Part shown: in pieces, positions 1 through 11,900 of the stretch | Layout of the letters: each line of letters begins with the position of its first letter | Position numbering within the stretch: position 1 is the stretch's first letter | Origin: Patiria pectinifera | Lineage: Eukaryota; Echinodermata; Asteroidea; Valvatida; Asterinidae | NCBI GenBank assembly: GCA_029964075.1 | Contig: CM057149.1 | Location: 6,892,465 to 6,956,464, forward strand | DNA length: 64,000 bases | Direction: 5' to 3' | The notes under the pieces: generated by a model | Databases searched by the model: none | What the model was told of the DNA's origin: nothing | Seen by the model: the letters and a program-made list of their open reading frames with translations, nothing else | Program-made: the position numbers and the translations under genes

Positions 1-27
1 AATACTGAATCAAATACAAGTAGTTGT

Positions 28-247
28 GTACATGTATGTCGGGCGTGATCAGTCCATGTGCGGGATTGGTCGATCACTTGTGCTATCGGTTGCTTGCGCT
101 GCCACCAGTCTTTCTAATTTACGGCTCTGGAGGATATTTCTAAAAAGGTAAGTAAAGTCTGAGAAATACTACAGAACTAACCCATCGCACAACGCGATCA
201 ACCGATAGCACAGATCGACTGATCGCGCCCAACATGCATGTATTGTA
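28..247. repeat. Inverted-repeat element (MITE-like)
   Basis: Two imperfect arms face each other. The left arm (about 28-95) holds GGGCGTGATCAGTC and TGTGCTATCGGTTG. The right arm (about 180-247) holds the reverse complements CAACCGATAGCACA and GACTGATCGCGCCC. There is no coding capacity. I read it as a small non-autonomous DNA transposon; no target-site duplication was identified. Confidence 0.6.
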
Positions 248-904
248 GCAACCAGAATTCATACCACTTTGGATATAGGATCAGTCACTATGCTTTTTCC
301 TTTCTTTGCAAAAACAAACAGTTATAACAATGGGCAAAATGGCAATGCAATCCCCGATTCTGACGGGGAAAAAAATATGATGCTGAACTTGAAATTGAAT
401 TTTTTAGTTTGGTTTTGCCAAATGCTGTTGAAAATATTCTCATCAAAATGTGACCAATTTAGCCAATTTAGCCCCCTTTATGATGCACTGCTTAATGCTG
501 GTTATATCAGCGTTTCAGAGGCTTACATGGCTTATGCACACTTTCGCATGTTCTGTAAACATCATTACAGTTTACACATGTACATGTACTTCTAGAATTA
601 GAAGGCATCTGTGTGCCTTCTTCTTTCTAGTACTATCATTTTTTGGGAGGGCTGCACGCTATGGAACTGGGACTGGAGCTTTGGTAGACAAATAACTTAC
701 AAAAAATAACATCTACATGTAGCATTCCACCTTTTCAAACAAAAATCTCCCCAAATATGGTTGATCCAAATATGGTTGATCCATAACTATTTAAAATTTG
801 GGAACAATGTTTTTAGACCATCGGACTGACAATTTTTTTACCATCGGACTGACAAGTTTTACTCACGATATCACGAACGTTGCACACACACTTGTTGCAA
901 TAGG

Positions 905-1080
905 ATAACAGTCAACTCGACCATTTACCAACTCGCTTGTTTACCAACTCGACCGTCGCACCAACTCGACCGTCGCACCAACTCGACCGTTGAACCAACT
1001 CGTCCGTTGAACCAACTCGTCCGTTGACAAACCCGACTTCACTTTCCAGTCACCTCGACCGTTTGCCAACTCGTCCGTAT
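905..1080 (+). repeat. Minisatellite, left arm (CAACTCGACCGT unit)
   Basis: About nine degenerate units of 16-17 bp share the core CAACTCGACCGT or CAACTCGTCCGT. They differ in the linker (TTTAC, CGCAC or TGAAC). They form the inner part of the left arm of the foldback element. Confidence 0.8.
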
Positions 1081-1184
1081 GTACAACTCGACATAAACAT
1101 TGGGTTGCGTGAATTGATTTTTAGTGTGCATACTAAAAATAAAAGATGGAATCTGAAGCTGTGTTTTCCAGTTGAACACACAAC

Positions 1185-1425
1185 GGTCGAGTTGGACAAG
1201 GGACGAGTTGGTAAACGGTCCAGATGACTTTTCCAGTTGAACACACACCGGTCGAGTTGGACAACAGACGAGTTGGTATACAGTCAAGTTGACTTTTCCA
1301 GTTGAACGCACAACGGTCGAGTTGGTAAACGGTCGAGTTGGTAAACGGTCGAGTTGGTAAACTGTCGAGTTGGTCCGAGTCGAGTTGGTCCGAGTCGAGT
1401 TGGCAAACGGTCGAGTTGACCTGAC
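1185..1425 (-). repeat. Minisatellite, right arm (ACGGTCGAGTTG unit)
   Basis: The same unit as the left-arm minisatellite in inverted orientation, about a dozen copies, with GGTCGAGTTGGTAAAC repeated almost perfectly near 1315-1365. Open frames translated through this stretch give repetitive peptides and are not genes. Confidence 0.8.
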
Positions 1426-1447
1426 ACCGTTGCAATTAACCATTGCG

Positions 1448-1606
1448 TGCATGCAGTATCCATTATTTCGTGGATCGTTTCGATTTATACACAGAGGGGG
1501 GAGATTTTTTTTCAGCGCGCGCAACATTGACTTGGCTGGCGCGCACTGCAAAAAATCTCCCCCTTTCTGAAGCGATCCACGAAATGAGGGATACTGCACG
1601 AGTGCA
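1448..1606. repeat. Hairpin nested in the foldback element
   Basis: TGCAGTATCC...TTTCGTGGATCG on the left and CGATCCACGAAATGAGGGATACTGCA on the right form a strong stem. A second stem pairs GGGGGAGATTTTTT with AAAAAATCTCCCCC. It lies only on the right side of the larger palindrome, so it looks like a later insertion. Confidence 0.7.
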
Positions 1607-1885
1607 TGAACCGCTCAGCGACGGTTTACATCAAGTGTGTGTGCAACGTTCGCGATGTTGAACAGATGTACTCCTAGAACTATGAGGCTCCACTGCATGG
1701 AGCCTCATAGTTCTAGGAAAAGAACAGATGGTGGTTAGTAAAAAGTCATGATTTTTAAAAAAGATAATTGTTTGCAAGTATTTTGTCTATCAAATCTCCA
1801 ATCCAAATCCCATAGCGTGCAGCCCTCCAAAAAAAAACTGCTACAAGGTACATGATACCTTCTTATTCTAGAACAAGTAGAAGTA

Positions 1886-2560
1886 ATTTACGTACAAATG
1901 AACCTACTTCTTTGTACTTCCAGCAAATGTTACGTAAAATTTACTTTATTCTATTTTTGTTGAACCAAAAAGTATTAATTAAACACTAAAAACAGGAAAT
2001 GATACAGGGAGGGCCGGGCAGGACTTACCTAATCATAAAACAAGTTCATTATATTAAAAAAAAAATTAAAAGTAATTCATCATTCAACATGTTCAACATT
2101 TTCATTTTCACGCTCTGAGTCTCTCTTCTTGATTTTCAATTTTTCAAATATTCAAAATTCTACTTTCTAGATTCCTGTTTAATTTAAACAACTGACTGAT
2201 GTAAAATTCATTTTATAGCCTATTCTATTTTATCAGATACAAAAAGTCAAAATATAAACATACACCCACGGCAAATCAGACATTACACGCTACAGTCATC
2301 AGGCGCCACTGCGCTACCGTTGCGTGCACACTGCGCGCCTGACAGAAGCATGTCAATGAACGGCATATTCCCCGTTGAAGTGAAACAAAGACATGAATGA
2401 ACGGATTGCAACTTCTTCCCTTCAACACTTTTCCCCCTTACCTCATGCAAATGTTCACGAAACAATTTCAAGATTTCTGGTTCTAGACATCACTGGACTC
2501 AAAATATGACGACAAAAATTAATGAATCTCATGAAAAATGATGATTTTCTCCTCCCTTCG
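1886..2560. other. AT-rich intergenic stretch
   Basis: I see no coding exon, RNA gene or repeat structure here. Short open frames around 2283-2471 have no splice signals or recognisable protein content. Confidence 0.5.
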
Positions 2561-2574
2561 GGCAATCTAGCGTC

Positions 2575-2931
2575 CTTTCATTCAGCCATGTTTAAAGCTC
2601 CTTGCATTGTAAATTACGACTGCGACAGCGCTCACTATTGGATAGTGTGATAAGAATTTCTAATTATCTGCCAGGCTTGGCCAATCAGCGCTCCCGTTTC
2701 ATGTGTCCGCATGCGCTTTACTGGAATGAGAAAAGCAAACAAACAAGTCCAGTCGGCAAACGTAAACGCGTTGCGCACAGACAAAAATGCAATGCGAATG
2801 TGCAGCTTCTGAGCTTGTGGGTGAAGTTAGCCGCGTATTTCAGGCCAAATACGAAACTATTTTTTAAATTGAAGTGAGCTCATAACTTGCTTGAAGGATC
2901 TGCTTATCTTGATTGGATCACATTCGCCAAT
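2575..2931 (+). promoter_or_regulatory. Probable TMEM43 promoter and 5' UTR
   Basis: A stretch richer in G+C and CpG than its surroundings, containing a CCAAT motif (GGCCAATCAGCG near 2680) and an ATTGG near 2912. It lies directly upstream of the candidate first coding exon. No TATA box is obvious, as expected of a broadly expressed gene. The transcription start cannot be placed from sequence alone. Confidence 0.4.
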
Positions 2932-2946
2932 ATGTATCGGTCGAAA
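2932..2946 (+). CDS. TMEM43: TMEM43 exon 1 (candidate start exon, MYRSK)
   Basis: ATG TAT CGG TCG AAA is followed immediately by the donor GTAAGA and ends in phase 0, exactly what exon 2 needs. Human TMEM43 also begins with a very short first coding exon. It is short enough to arise by chance; a spliced transcript would settle it. Confidence 0.55.
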
Positions 2947-5900
2947 GTAAGAAGCTTGTCCGTCCTTTGTGCTATTATTTTCATTTGTTCATGATTTGTA
3001 ATTTGTTCTTCACTTTTCTTGAAAGTGGAAATCGAAAGTCAACTGACCACATGTACAGTGGGGTGGGCGTGGTGGATGGGGTGTGGGCTCGGGAATTAAA
3101 TGGGAATGAAGGATTATAACACTTTTCTCAGCTTGATGGGAGAGAAAATGAAACTAACAGGGATTATTAAGTGTTCTGAATTTCCCTCCCATTTTATTTG
3201 TAACCATTTGAGCTAACAAAGACACAGAAAAATAAGGAAATTTGAAACTGAGTGAATGACCCTTCCTTGCCATTTAACTTGTCAGGTTTTTGTTCACGTG
3301 GTCAAACTGATCTACATTTAAATTTATTTGTTTATTTATTTGTTTCTTTTTTATTCAAAAAAGCGTTCACATCACGAACAGGAAAATGTTCACAATTTGG
3401 TAGGTTGAATTTAAACCCATTTTATCTGCAAATTAATTCCACCATTTTTCAGCTACCTCCATGATTATTCCTTGCTAGTATGATCATGTGTACTAACCAA
3501 ATTGAGCTGCAAAGTTACCCTTCTGTGCCAAAATGACTCAGGGGGGGGGGAAGACATGTATCATGATATAGTATCCTTGAGTCACCATAATCGGCGCAGG
3601 TAACGCTTGCAACGTGCGCGCGTTGCCCTAATTGAATGCGAGTGCGTCGAAATAGATCCTCGTCTTTTTAGGTGCATGATGATACATGAAACTACCGGAA
3701 TGGGCTAATTTTGATCATTGGGAATTCTTTTGAGAGTCAAAGACCAAAGATATTCATTACTACTGTGGATCTTCAAGTTCAAACAGTTGACATACATTTA
3801 TTCAATACGCAGAATTAGTGATAAATTTGATTTTGAATGCAAGTTGATATTTGTTGTAGTAATACTAATAGCCCTGCGTAACTTGACAATGTTGATGTTA
3901 CACCCCAAGTACGTCAATGGTCCCAACCAATTCAACTAACTATAACTAGGTATTTTGTGATCGTCCCAACTATTGTTTCGGTCCTAAAGTTGGTAGGCCC
4001 CCTATGTCGTGCTTTTTCAAAATTTCGATTTTCTTTTCTGAGCAAAATTTAAAGGAATATAATGTCCTGTAACAAATAAATTTGCTTGTTTGTTTTTGCA
4101 GGCCTTTATAAATACAGTTTTAAAAAGTGGTTTTATAGGCCTATGGCGCACTCCAGTTCGGAAATTGCGCATATTATATTCAGAACGAATTAGGAGTGTC
4201 CCGCTCTTAATTCAGATGTTGAAATTAATTAACCCTAACTCCCCAGGATAATTTACTAGGAACCATACCCATCCAGGCAAATTCCAACACCCACATGGGA
4301 AATCGTACACACACACACTGTTGGACCATGGAGCTATGGTTGGACTTAGTTTCTGGAGGTTTGCCATTTGCCCAATGTAAAAGACCATCAGTTTAGGGGG
4401 ACTGCACCCATTCTAACAGATTTCAACAACACCTGCTGTTGGACTTTGATGGGTCGGGTTCGGTTTAATAGGGTTAATTGATTACTTGTCATGGGCCACT
4501 TTTTTTTCGTGTGATGTCTCATTGACAGGTTACGGCTGCATTGTGCAAATCCTTCTTTGGAATTGAACTACTCATGGTGTTTTTATGTATTAACTATGTA
4601 GATAGAGCAGTATTAATTACTAAATTGCTAATCCAATTTTTGACCCACCCGAAACACACACATTTTGAATATTGAAGTGGCATAGAATTTTGCATGGTGA
4701 GCTCAAAATGCAACACAACAGAGCCATGTCAAAACTATACAAACTTTTAGAGCCAATTCGCAGGTTTGTACCTAAAAAAGGATGTGCCTAGCCCCATTCT
4801 ATGGCCACACAGTCCGTGCTACATCACAGAGTTTAGTCCATTGTGTGGCCATGTATACATGTAATAATGGGGCTAGGATATGCCCAGCAGGCTTTACAAG
4901 GTGTACAGCAAGTCTGCTAAACTAGCAATGTCATATAATCTATGGTATTAATCCAGATGATGTATTCCAAACATAAAATTATTCAAAAATAAAATTAAAG
5001 GTCCGTGGGTCCTTAACATTGGGTTTAATGTCCTATAATTAACAGTTTCTGCAAAATATTAGATTGAACTTCCATTCAGGACTCTTTGTGGCAATTGTGA
5101 AAGGGTAGAATTAACAGCTTTATAACTCTAAATTGCCACCTCCACTTTTGCTTACAATGAAATGTTAAAGATTGACAACACAACAAGATTTTACGAAAAA
5201 AATTTACAACACATCCAGTAACAACAACAGTATGGATTTTCAGGACTCTACATGTTACATTGCGGGCATTCTGTTGGTAAATACAAACATTTAAACCTGG
5301 AAACTCCTGAGGACAAAAATATATTCCAAAGACTTCAGAAAAGTTTCGGAAATTATGGAAAGAATGCTGCCCGTTTTGGTCAGGAGATATTGGCGCCTAC
5401 CTGACCTGATCAGAAACCGTTGATCTTGGAACCAAAATGCACACAGAAGTTTTTTGACATGCTGTTCTGTTCCCTCAGTATCCAGATGATCCCGGAATGC
5501 ACAACACTGGTGCCCAGCAGAGTGGTGACCGGCACACAACCGTCGGCTACAAATCTCAGAGCACGTTGTTGGAGCGTATGTCACAGAGTTTCACGGGAGC
5601 CATGCTCGGCATCGGCATGTTTGTTGTGTCTTTCTTCATTCTTTTCCTGAACGAGGTGAGTCTTTAAATGCAAGGTTATATTTAGCCAGGGGGGCATCAT
5701 TTACCCAGTAAGTAAGTCTGGGTCCAAGACTATTTTGCACAGTAAGGGACCGTGACCATTCAGCCCTGGTATGAAAAGGGCCCCCCGGTACCTCGTCCGG
5801 TCCAAAGCCAGTCCGGTCTTCAGCCCAGTCTCGTCCGGTACATGGTCCTGTCTGACCAGAAGTTTTGAAGTCAGTTAGGCGCATCAATTTATTGCCCTTC

Positions 5901-8900
5901 AGAGAACATCCAGAGCAGAACAATAGCAGACTTACCGGATTAAAGATAAAAGTTACGGTCCCATTGTGCACGAAACCCCATGGCAGGGGTTTTGATCTGT
6001 GCCGATGAAAGTGTTCTGTTGTTTCGCACCGAGAGATGAAAACCACAAGCGGGTTTCTTCTGGGATATATTACATGTGTCAATACTTGCAAACAATAGAT
6101 CCCAGGATAGAGGAGTTCCTGATTAGCAACCGGACCAGCTCCTGGGCCAGTAGCTGGGATGGTACGAGAGGACTTCTTAGGAGGGGACGAGCTTACCGGG
6201 GGGCCCTTTTCATACCAGAGATGAATGGTCACGGGCCCTAAATGCACTGGCGGATCCATAACTGGATTTTCGGAGAGGGTGGAGTTGGAAGGGGCTTGGG
6301 GGAGCTAGCCATTTCAAATTTGAAAAGTGTGTGTGGGGGGGGGTGGAGACTGGACCTCATTTGACTCTATTGGCACTCTTTCGCTTTTTTGATTTTTCCC
6401 TCTCTGCAAGTGAGTGTGTGCACAAAACTACAAGTTGATTTGGAGTATCAAATGCGAGCATGTAAGTGTTCATGCTATTTGGTTTGCGCTTTCTTTCCAG
6501 GGCAAAGCAGTACAGACAGCCTACTCATTGGACGAAGGTCTACGCCTTGTCGTACCCATCACCAACAACAAAGTCATCTTCCAGGAAAACAACTACAAAC
6601 TCGTGCATTTGACGGGCAATCTGAGAACAGATCAGGTTTGTTTGGATTATAAAGTTGAACAAAGGAAAGTTTCTGGAGCGGGATTCGAACCTGCGACCTC
6701 CGGTTTTCTTGGAGATTGCAGGTTTAACCCTAACCCACCTCACTCCTCCAAAATCCTCCTGGCGGTTTTGGAGGATTCTGGAGGATTGAGGATGAATGGT
6801 GATTGAAACAAATGAGGATTCTGGAGGATTGAGGATGAATGGTGATTGAAGCACATGAGGATTTTGGAGGATTGAGGATGAATGGTGATTGAAGCACAAG
6901 AGGATTTTGGAGGATTGAGGATTAATGCATTTTGAGGCAGGACTGTCTGATGATTTTGAAGGATTTGGCGTAGGTTATCCTTCATTTAAACAAGAGTGCA
7001 AAGTTTTGGGATGAGGAGGATTTTGGAGGATTGAGGATTAATGCATTTTGAGGCAGGACTGTCTGATGATTTTGAAAAATTTAGGCGGAGTTGAAAAATT
7101 TTGGAGGATTTTGGAGGATTGAGGATGGTTGTAAGCAACAAGGGCCTAGGGGGTTAGGGTTAATCCTTGTCCGAAAATTTGGGACAGTGTATGAGATAGA
7201 GAGTCCCAAAACTTAAGGTATTGAAAACATGCAATACAAGAAAGTAGTTTGGTACCTGAAACAACCAGTCCAACACCGCTTCAGTACAGCATCAATCAAC
7301 TGTGCCAAAACAAACGTGGCGTGAACCGGGAACTAGTCTCTATTTCTACACATTTCAGACAAAGTCAGCCACCAGACTAATGACACTGAATGAAGAGGTC
7401 AGTCTTTTTAAATAGTTGGACCATGGTTGGACATGTACCAGTCTGGTCTTTAGCCTCATTTTGAAATCACTTGACTTCCCTCTTATGTGCTAAATGTTGA
7501 AGAATTGTCCACTTTAAAAATTTGAATTGAGTCTGCAAACTTGGTTGGTGAAATACTGAGGACTATTTCTTTGCCCATTGGAATTTTTGGATAAATATGC
7601 TGGCTAAAGAGTGAGTAAAGTGGGCCTGGTTTAGTTTTGCACGTTTCAGAGCACTCCAGATCAAAGTCTGGTTTAAACCCTGCTCCAGTCAATTTCTTTG
7701 TTCAACTGTATAATTGTTTCATATGCACCAACTCTGTTTTCCCGTTGTGGTTTATTTGGTGATTTCAGGTTTGTTGTTGCTAAGAGGTTGTGGAATGCTC
7801 GAGGACATTTCCGTCATTTTTCGGGTACATGTAGCCTAAGGTGTGATGAAATAAAAACGACTATTGTGTCTGTCATGAAATGAATACAAAAGGTACTTTT
7901 TGAGAGCTGTTTTTCAGGTCCTGTTTCGACCCGAACGAACAATTTGTGTAAAAGTCGTCGTTGGGGGCAGCAAACAAAACATAGTAAATCTTGACGTAAT
8001 AAACAGGACTCCCTATACAGCATAGTAATAGTATAAACGAGCCCTGTTTATTACGTCACAATTTTTCTGATTTTACGAAGAACCCAACGACTGTTGATTT
8101 CAATTATACGCTCGCCGACCAACAAATAACTCGATGAATTTCAGTTTTATAAACATATAAACGCACTTTACAAAAGAATGGGAGTTTGTCATTATGATAT
8201 ATATGGGTCTACTCTACAACAACAAAAAAAATATAAAAAACAAAACGACTTTCAGCATTCCACAACCTCTTTAACCACTTGATCATACATGTACATGTAT
8301 GTTGGAATCCGCTTGATTTAATCAAATTCTGTTTTGTGTTTTTGATAGCCGCTTGTAGATGTGCTGTTTGATGTGAGTGTGCAGGCAGTCAAACTGAGAC
8401 GAGATGTGGCCATGTACCAATGGGTGGAACATCAGAAGAAACGAGAAATCGATGAAGGATCAGAGATAAGGATAGAAACAGATTATATGTACAGTAAGTT
8501 GGGTGGTATTTTTTTTTCCTGAAAATCATCATACATTATCAGCAGCCAACATCCAAGACAGAGTTTGCTAGAGGTGACGGCTAGAAAAAGAATGAAGAGC
8601 AATGTTAATCAATTCAGGCAATTCACAATGCAGTGCGCCATCAAGCGTTTGCCGTGGAGAGTTTATATTTTAGGTTTACGGTCGACAAAACATGGCCCAT
8701 TTGAATGAGTGTCAGTAGACAGGGGGCATAGTGTTCTGCTGCCTTTGCTTCTGCTTCATATACCTGTCTTTAATAATAGACATAATTTCCAGCGCCTTGA
8801 GTACCTAATTGTTGGTAGATATGTGCCCTATATAAGGCCAAAAAAAAAATAAGTCGGTCTCTGGTCAGCGCGCGCGTCAATTTTAATCATGCGCGTCGAT

Positions 8901-11900
8901 CTTTTTTTTTTCCAAAATGTTCCACGGTAGCTCCAACAGCGCCCTTTATTTCCGCACCTCCTCAATTTTTTTTTACCAAAGAGCACCAAGGAATGGGAAA
9001 TTGCACCAAGGCAAATGATCGAAAGCACCAAGGCAAATTATGGAGGACACCAATGTACATGAGGACACCAAAAAAGCAAAATAATACCCACCTTGTCTGT
9101 ACAATCCAAGCTTGAAGAAAAAAAGAAAAAAAGCAAAAAAAAAAAAAAAAAGCCGCGTGGCCGCGTCAATTCCGGAACTTTGGTCTGGCCAGAGAGCGAC
9201 TTTTTTTTTTTTTGGCCTAAGACTCCGGTATTTTTATTGTTATTATTACTTGGAGAATTCGTCACTTCCATTTGAAAAAGGTGAATTTAGTGATTTTGAT
9301 TGCGGATTTTTTTTTTACCACTATTACTTTTTGCTTCACCAGTAATTTTTGTAACAAAAAGTACAGTTTTGTATGCAGAAAGCTTTTGCACTTCTAGATT
9401 GTAAGAACTGGTGTACATGTTGCAGCTCTTGGCATTGCACATTTACCAGTACAAAATTTTAATGGGACATTTTGTTGTGTGTTGATTCAAGATATGATAA
9501 CATGTATACCTCAATTTTAGCTTCACTTTTTTTTTCTTTTTTATTTCCACACAGCTAAAGAATGGAAACCGTATGTTATAGACGCCAACAGCTTCAACAA
9601 CCCCGCCCACCATCAGAATCCAAAGTGAGTCCAGCTGACACCTCAGCTGACCAAAACACGGACCAAAATTACATGCAACCGCCAGTTAAGAGGAAACCTT
9701 TGCTAAGCATAATTTGTGTGCTATTCAAGCACAAATTGGCTAGGAACCAGTCACAAGCATACATACATTGACAATTTTTGGGTTAATTCTGTCCTTAGCG
9801 GCGCCATGAAATTCCCTAAGCTCGGATCGTTCACAGATATTATACAAATACAGCATAGTTTGAGGAGAAGTAGTGGGAATTACTGGTCCCGAGGTGTAGG
9901 TCAGCTTGACTACCTCACGACGCGAAGCGGAGGGAGGTAGTCAAGGTGAGGGTGTCGATATTTGTTCAACTGCACCTCATAAATATTTAGTAGCCTCACT
10001 GCCTTTTTAGTAGCCTCACTCCTTTTTAGTAGCCTCACTACCTTGTCGATAACGGCCTTCGTAGATTTTGCATCTTTATTCAGCACAAGATAACCAAGTT
10101 CGTCGTCAGTCAATGAAATAGTCTGGTGCCGACACCCTTTAATGTGTCTTTACTGCAGTAGTTACAAGGACTACAACAACAGACTGGTTCTGTAAAGATT
10201 ACATGCCATAGACTACATATCTACGAGGCAGGTTCCAGAGGGAATTTTCTGTGCTACCAAAAAAAAAATACCACGCAGCAGCAAGCTGGATACTCACCGG
10301 GATGACGTCACCTGGGCTCGTATATTTTTACTTCTCGAACGCCCGGCAGAATCGTCCGATGACTTGCTCCAATTTGATCATGAATATTTATAAGGTGTTG
10401 TAATTGCTTTTACACAATGCCTGAATAAATCCTCGTCCATTTTCTACGCAGAGAAATGTTAGTGCGCCCAATGACCTTTGTAGCCATACACACCTACGTG
10501 GGCAACTACATGCTGAAAGACAGTCTGAAAGAAAAAATTGACGCATTCCAGCCGTATGTTCCCAGCACGCAGCCAACCAACCCAAACGTCAAACTCATGG
10601 ACGGGATATTTTACCAGGCAGAGAATCCTCTGCGACCCAAGGTAATTACATGAAACTCACTCACTAAGCACTCACTCACTAAGTCGGCCACAGCCGAGCC
10701 CTGGCACGGATCTTCGATTCGTCACGATTCCTCATGCACGCAAAATTCCACCTCTTTGTCTCTCTTCAAAACAGGGTGAGTCAAAAAAAAAAGAATCCAA
10801 AATGTCGGGACTACTGTTCTATTGAAGTTCTGCATGTAGCACTTTCAAAATCTAGGATGTGAAAGCCCAATTCATAAGCTTTCTTTTAGTACAAAAATCA
10901 TTTAAATCACGCATGTACTTTTCAAGTTATGGAATTCTAAACACAACCACCGTTTTAAGGTTCTGTCCACTGATCACTAAAAAGGTATGCTTTCTTTCAG
11001 CAAAACGAAAACAATTCACACACATCCCTATGTGATATCTTTTCGTTTTGTTGAAAGAACACTGATTTTTTTTTTTGTGTGATCCGTGAAAAGAACCTTA
11101 AAACGGTGGTTGTGTTTAAAATTCTGTAACTTGATATCAGGGATGTGATTTCTCCGGTTTTATCCGGAAATCCGGTTTTTTGGGCCTCAAAAGTCCACCA
11201 ACGTGAATCGTGTGAATCCGTTGAGAAAATAGGGGGGTAGAATGTGCTAATTAATTATTCATAATGAGTTTTTTTTGCTTGCCGAAATATCCGAAATTTA
11301 CTTACGGACATAAACTTCGTTGATCGATATGTATGCCGCACGCACATATTGAACACCCAATGTGAGAACGAAGTTGAAGACCATGCGGTTGCCATTAGTG
11401 CGATTATGTGATTTTTCGCTCGGGGCCGAGGTTGTAGTTATGTAGGTCTAGTTCCTGTGTCGGTACTTGAGATGCACGTGTTGCGCTGGTCAGGTGTGCA
11501 GACGAGTGCAGCATGGTACACTGGTATCCTTCGCGTGCTAACAGAATCAATGCTATGATGAAGGATCGGAACCAGTGACTACTGCAAGTACTCACAGCAG
11601 CGCGTGCGGAATCAATCGGCCGAAGTTGGATCGTAAAAATAGTAAAACAACCATCGATGGAAAAAGAGGAATTCTAAAAATTAATTCACAGAACGTGATC
11701 TTCATTTTCTGTGTATGTATTTTCCATTGAAATGACGAGATTGCAAAACTCGAACCTGTGGAGAAACATCGTAGCGTGTTTCTGCAGTCCGGCAGAATTT
11801 TCGGCCACACGGGATGGGCCGTTCACAGTGCAGCAATCCACACTGATACCGCGCCGGGCCGGCCGGGTGTACGGCGCTATGTACGGCCGGCCAGACTGAA

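Larger units (their letters stand above)
577..1885. mobile_element. Large foldback (TU/FB-like) element with tandem-repeat arms
   Basis: A 1.3-kb imperfect palindrome. Several blocks on the left recur inverted and in mirror order on the right. TTCTAGAATTAGAAGG near 590 pairs with CCTTCTTATTCTAGAA near 1859. GGAGGGCTGCACGCTATGG near 645 pairs with CCATAGCGTGCAGCCCTCC near 1811. CGAACGTTGCACACACACTTG near 875 pairs with its complement near 1632. Inside these the arms carry 16-17-bp tandem repeats built on CAACTCGACCGT (left) and its complement ACGGTCGAGTTG (right). The unique centre is about 1090-1180. Tandem repeats inside long inverted arms are the hallmark of Foldback/Galileo elements and of the sea-urchin TU elements. 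No transposase frame is visible, so this copy looks non-autonomous. Confidence 0.7.

Noticed and set aside
1039..1599. 186-codon minus-strand open frame
   Set aside because: It translates the minisatellite arms of the foldback element (NSTxxQLDRLPTRP repeats) and has no splice or protein support.
5636..6259. 207-codon minus-strand open frame
   Set aside because: It covers the inverted-repeat MITE in TMEM43 intron 2 and overlaps a real plus-strand exon end.
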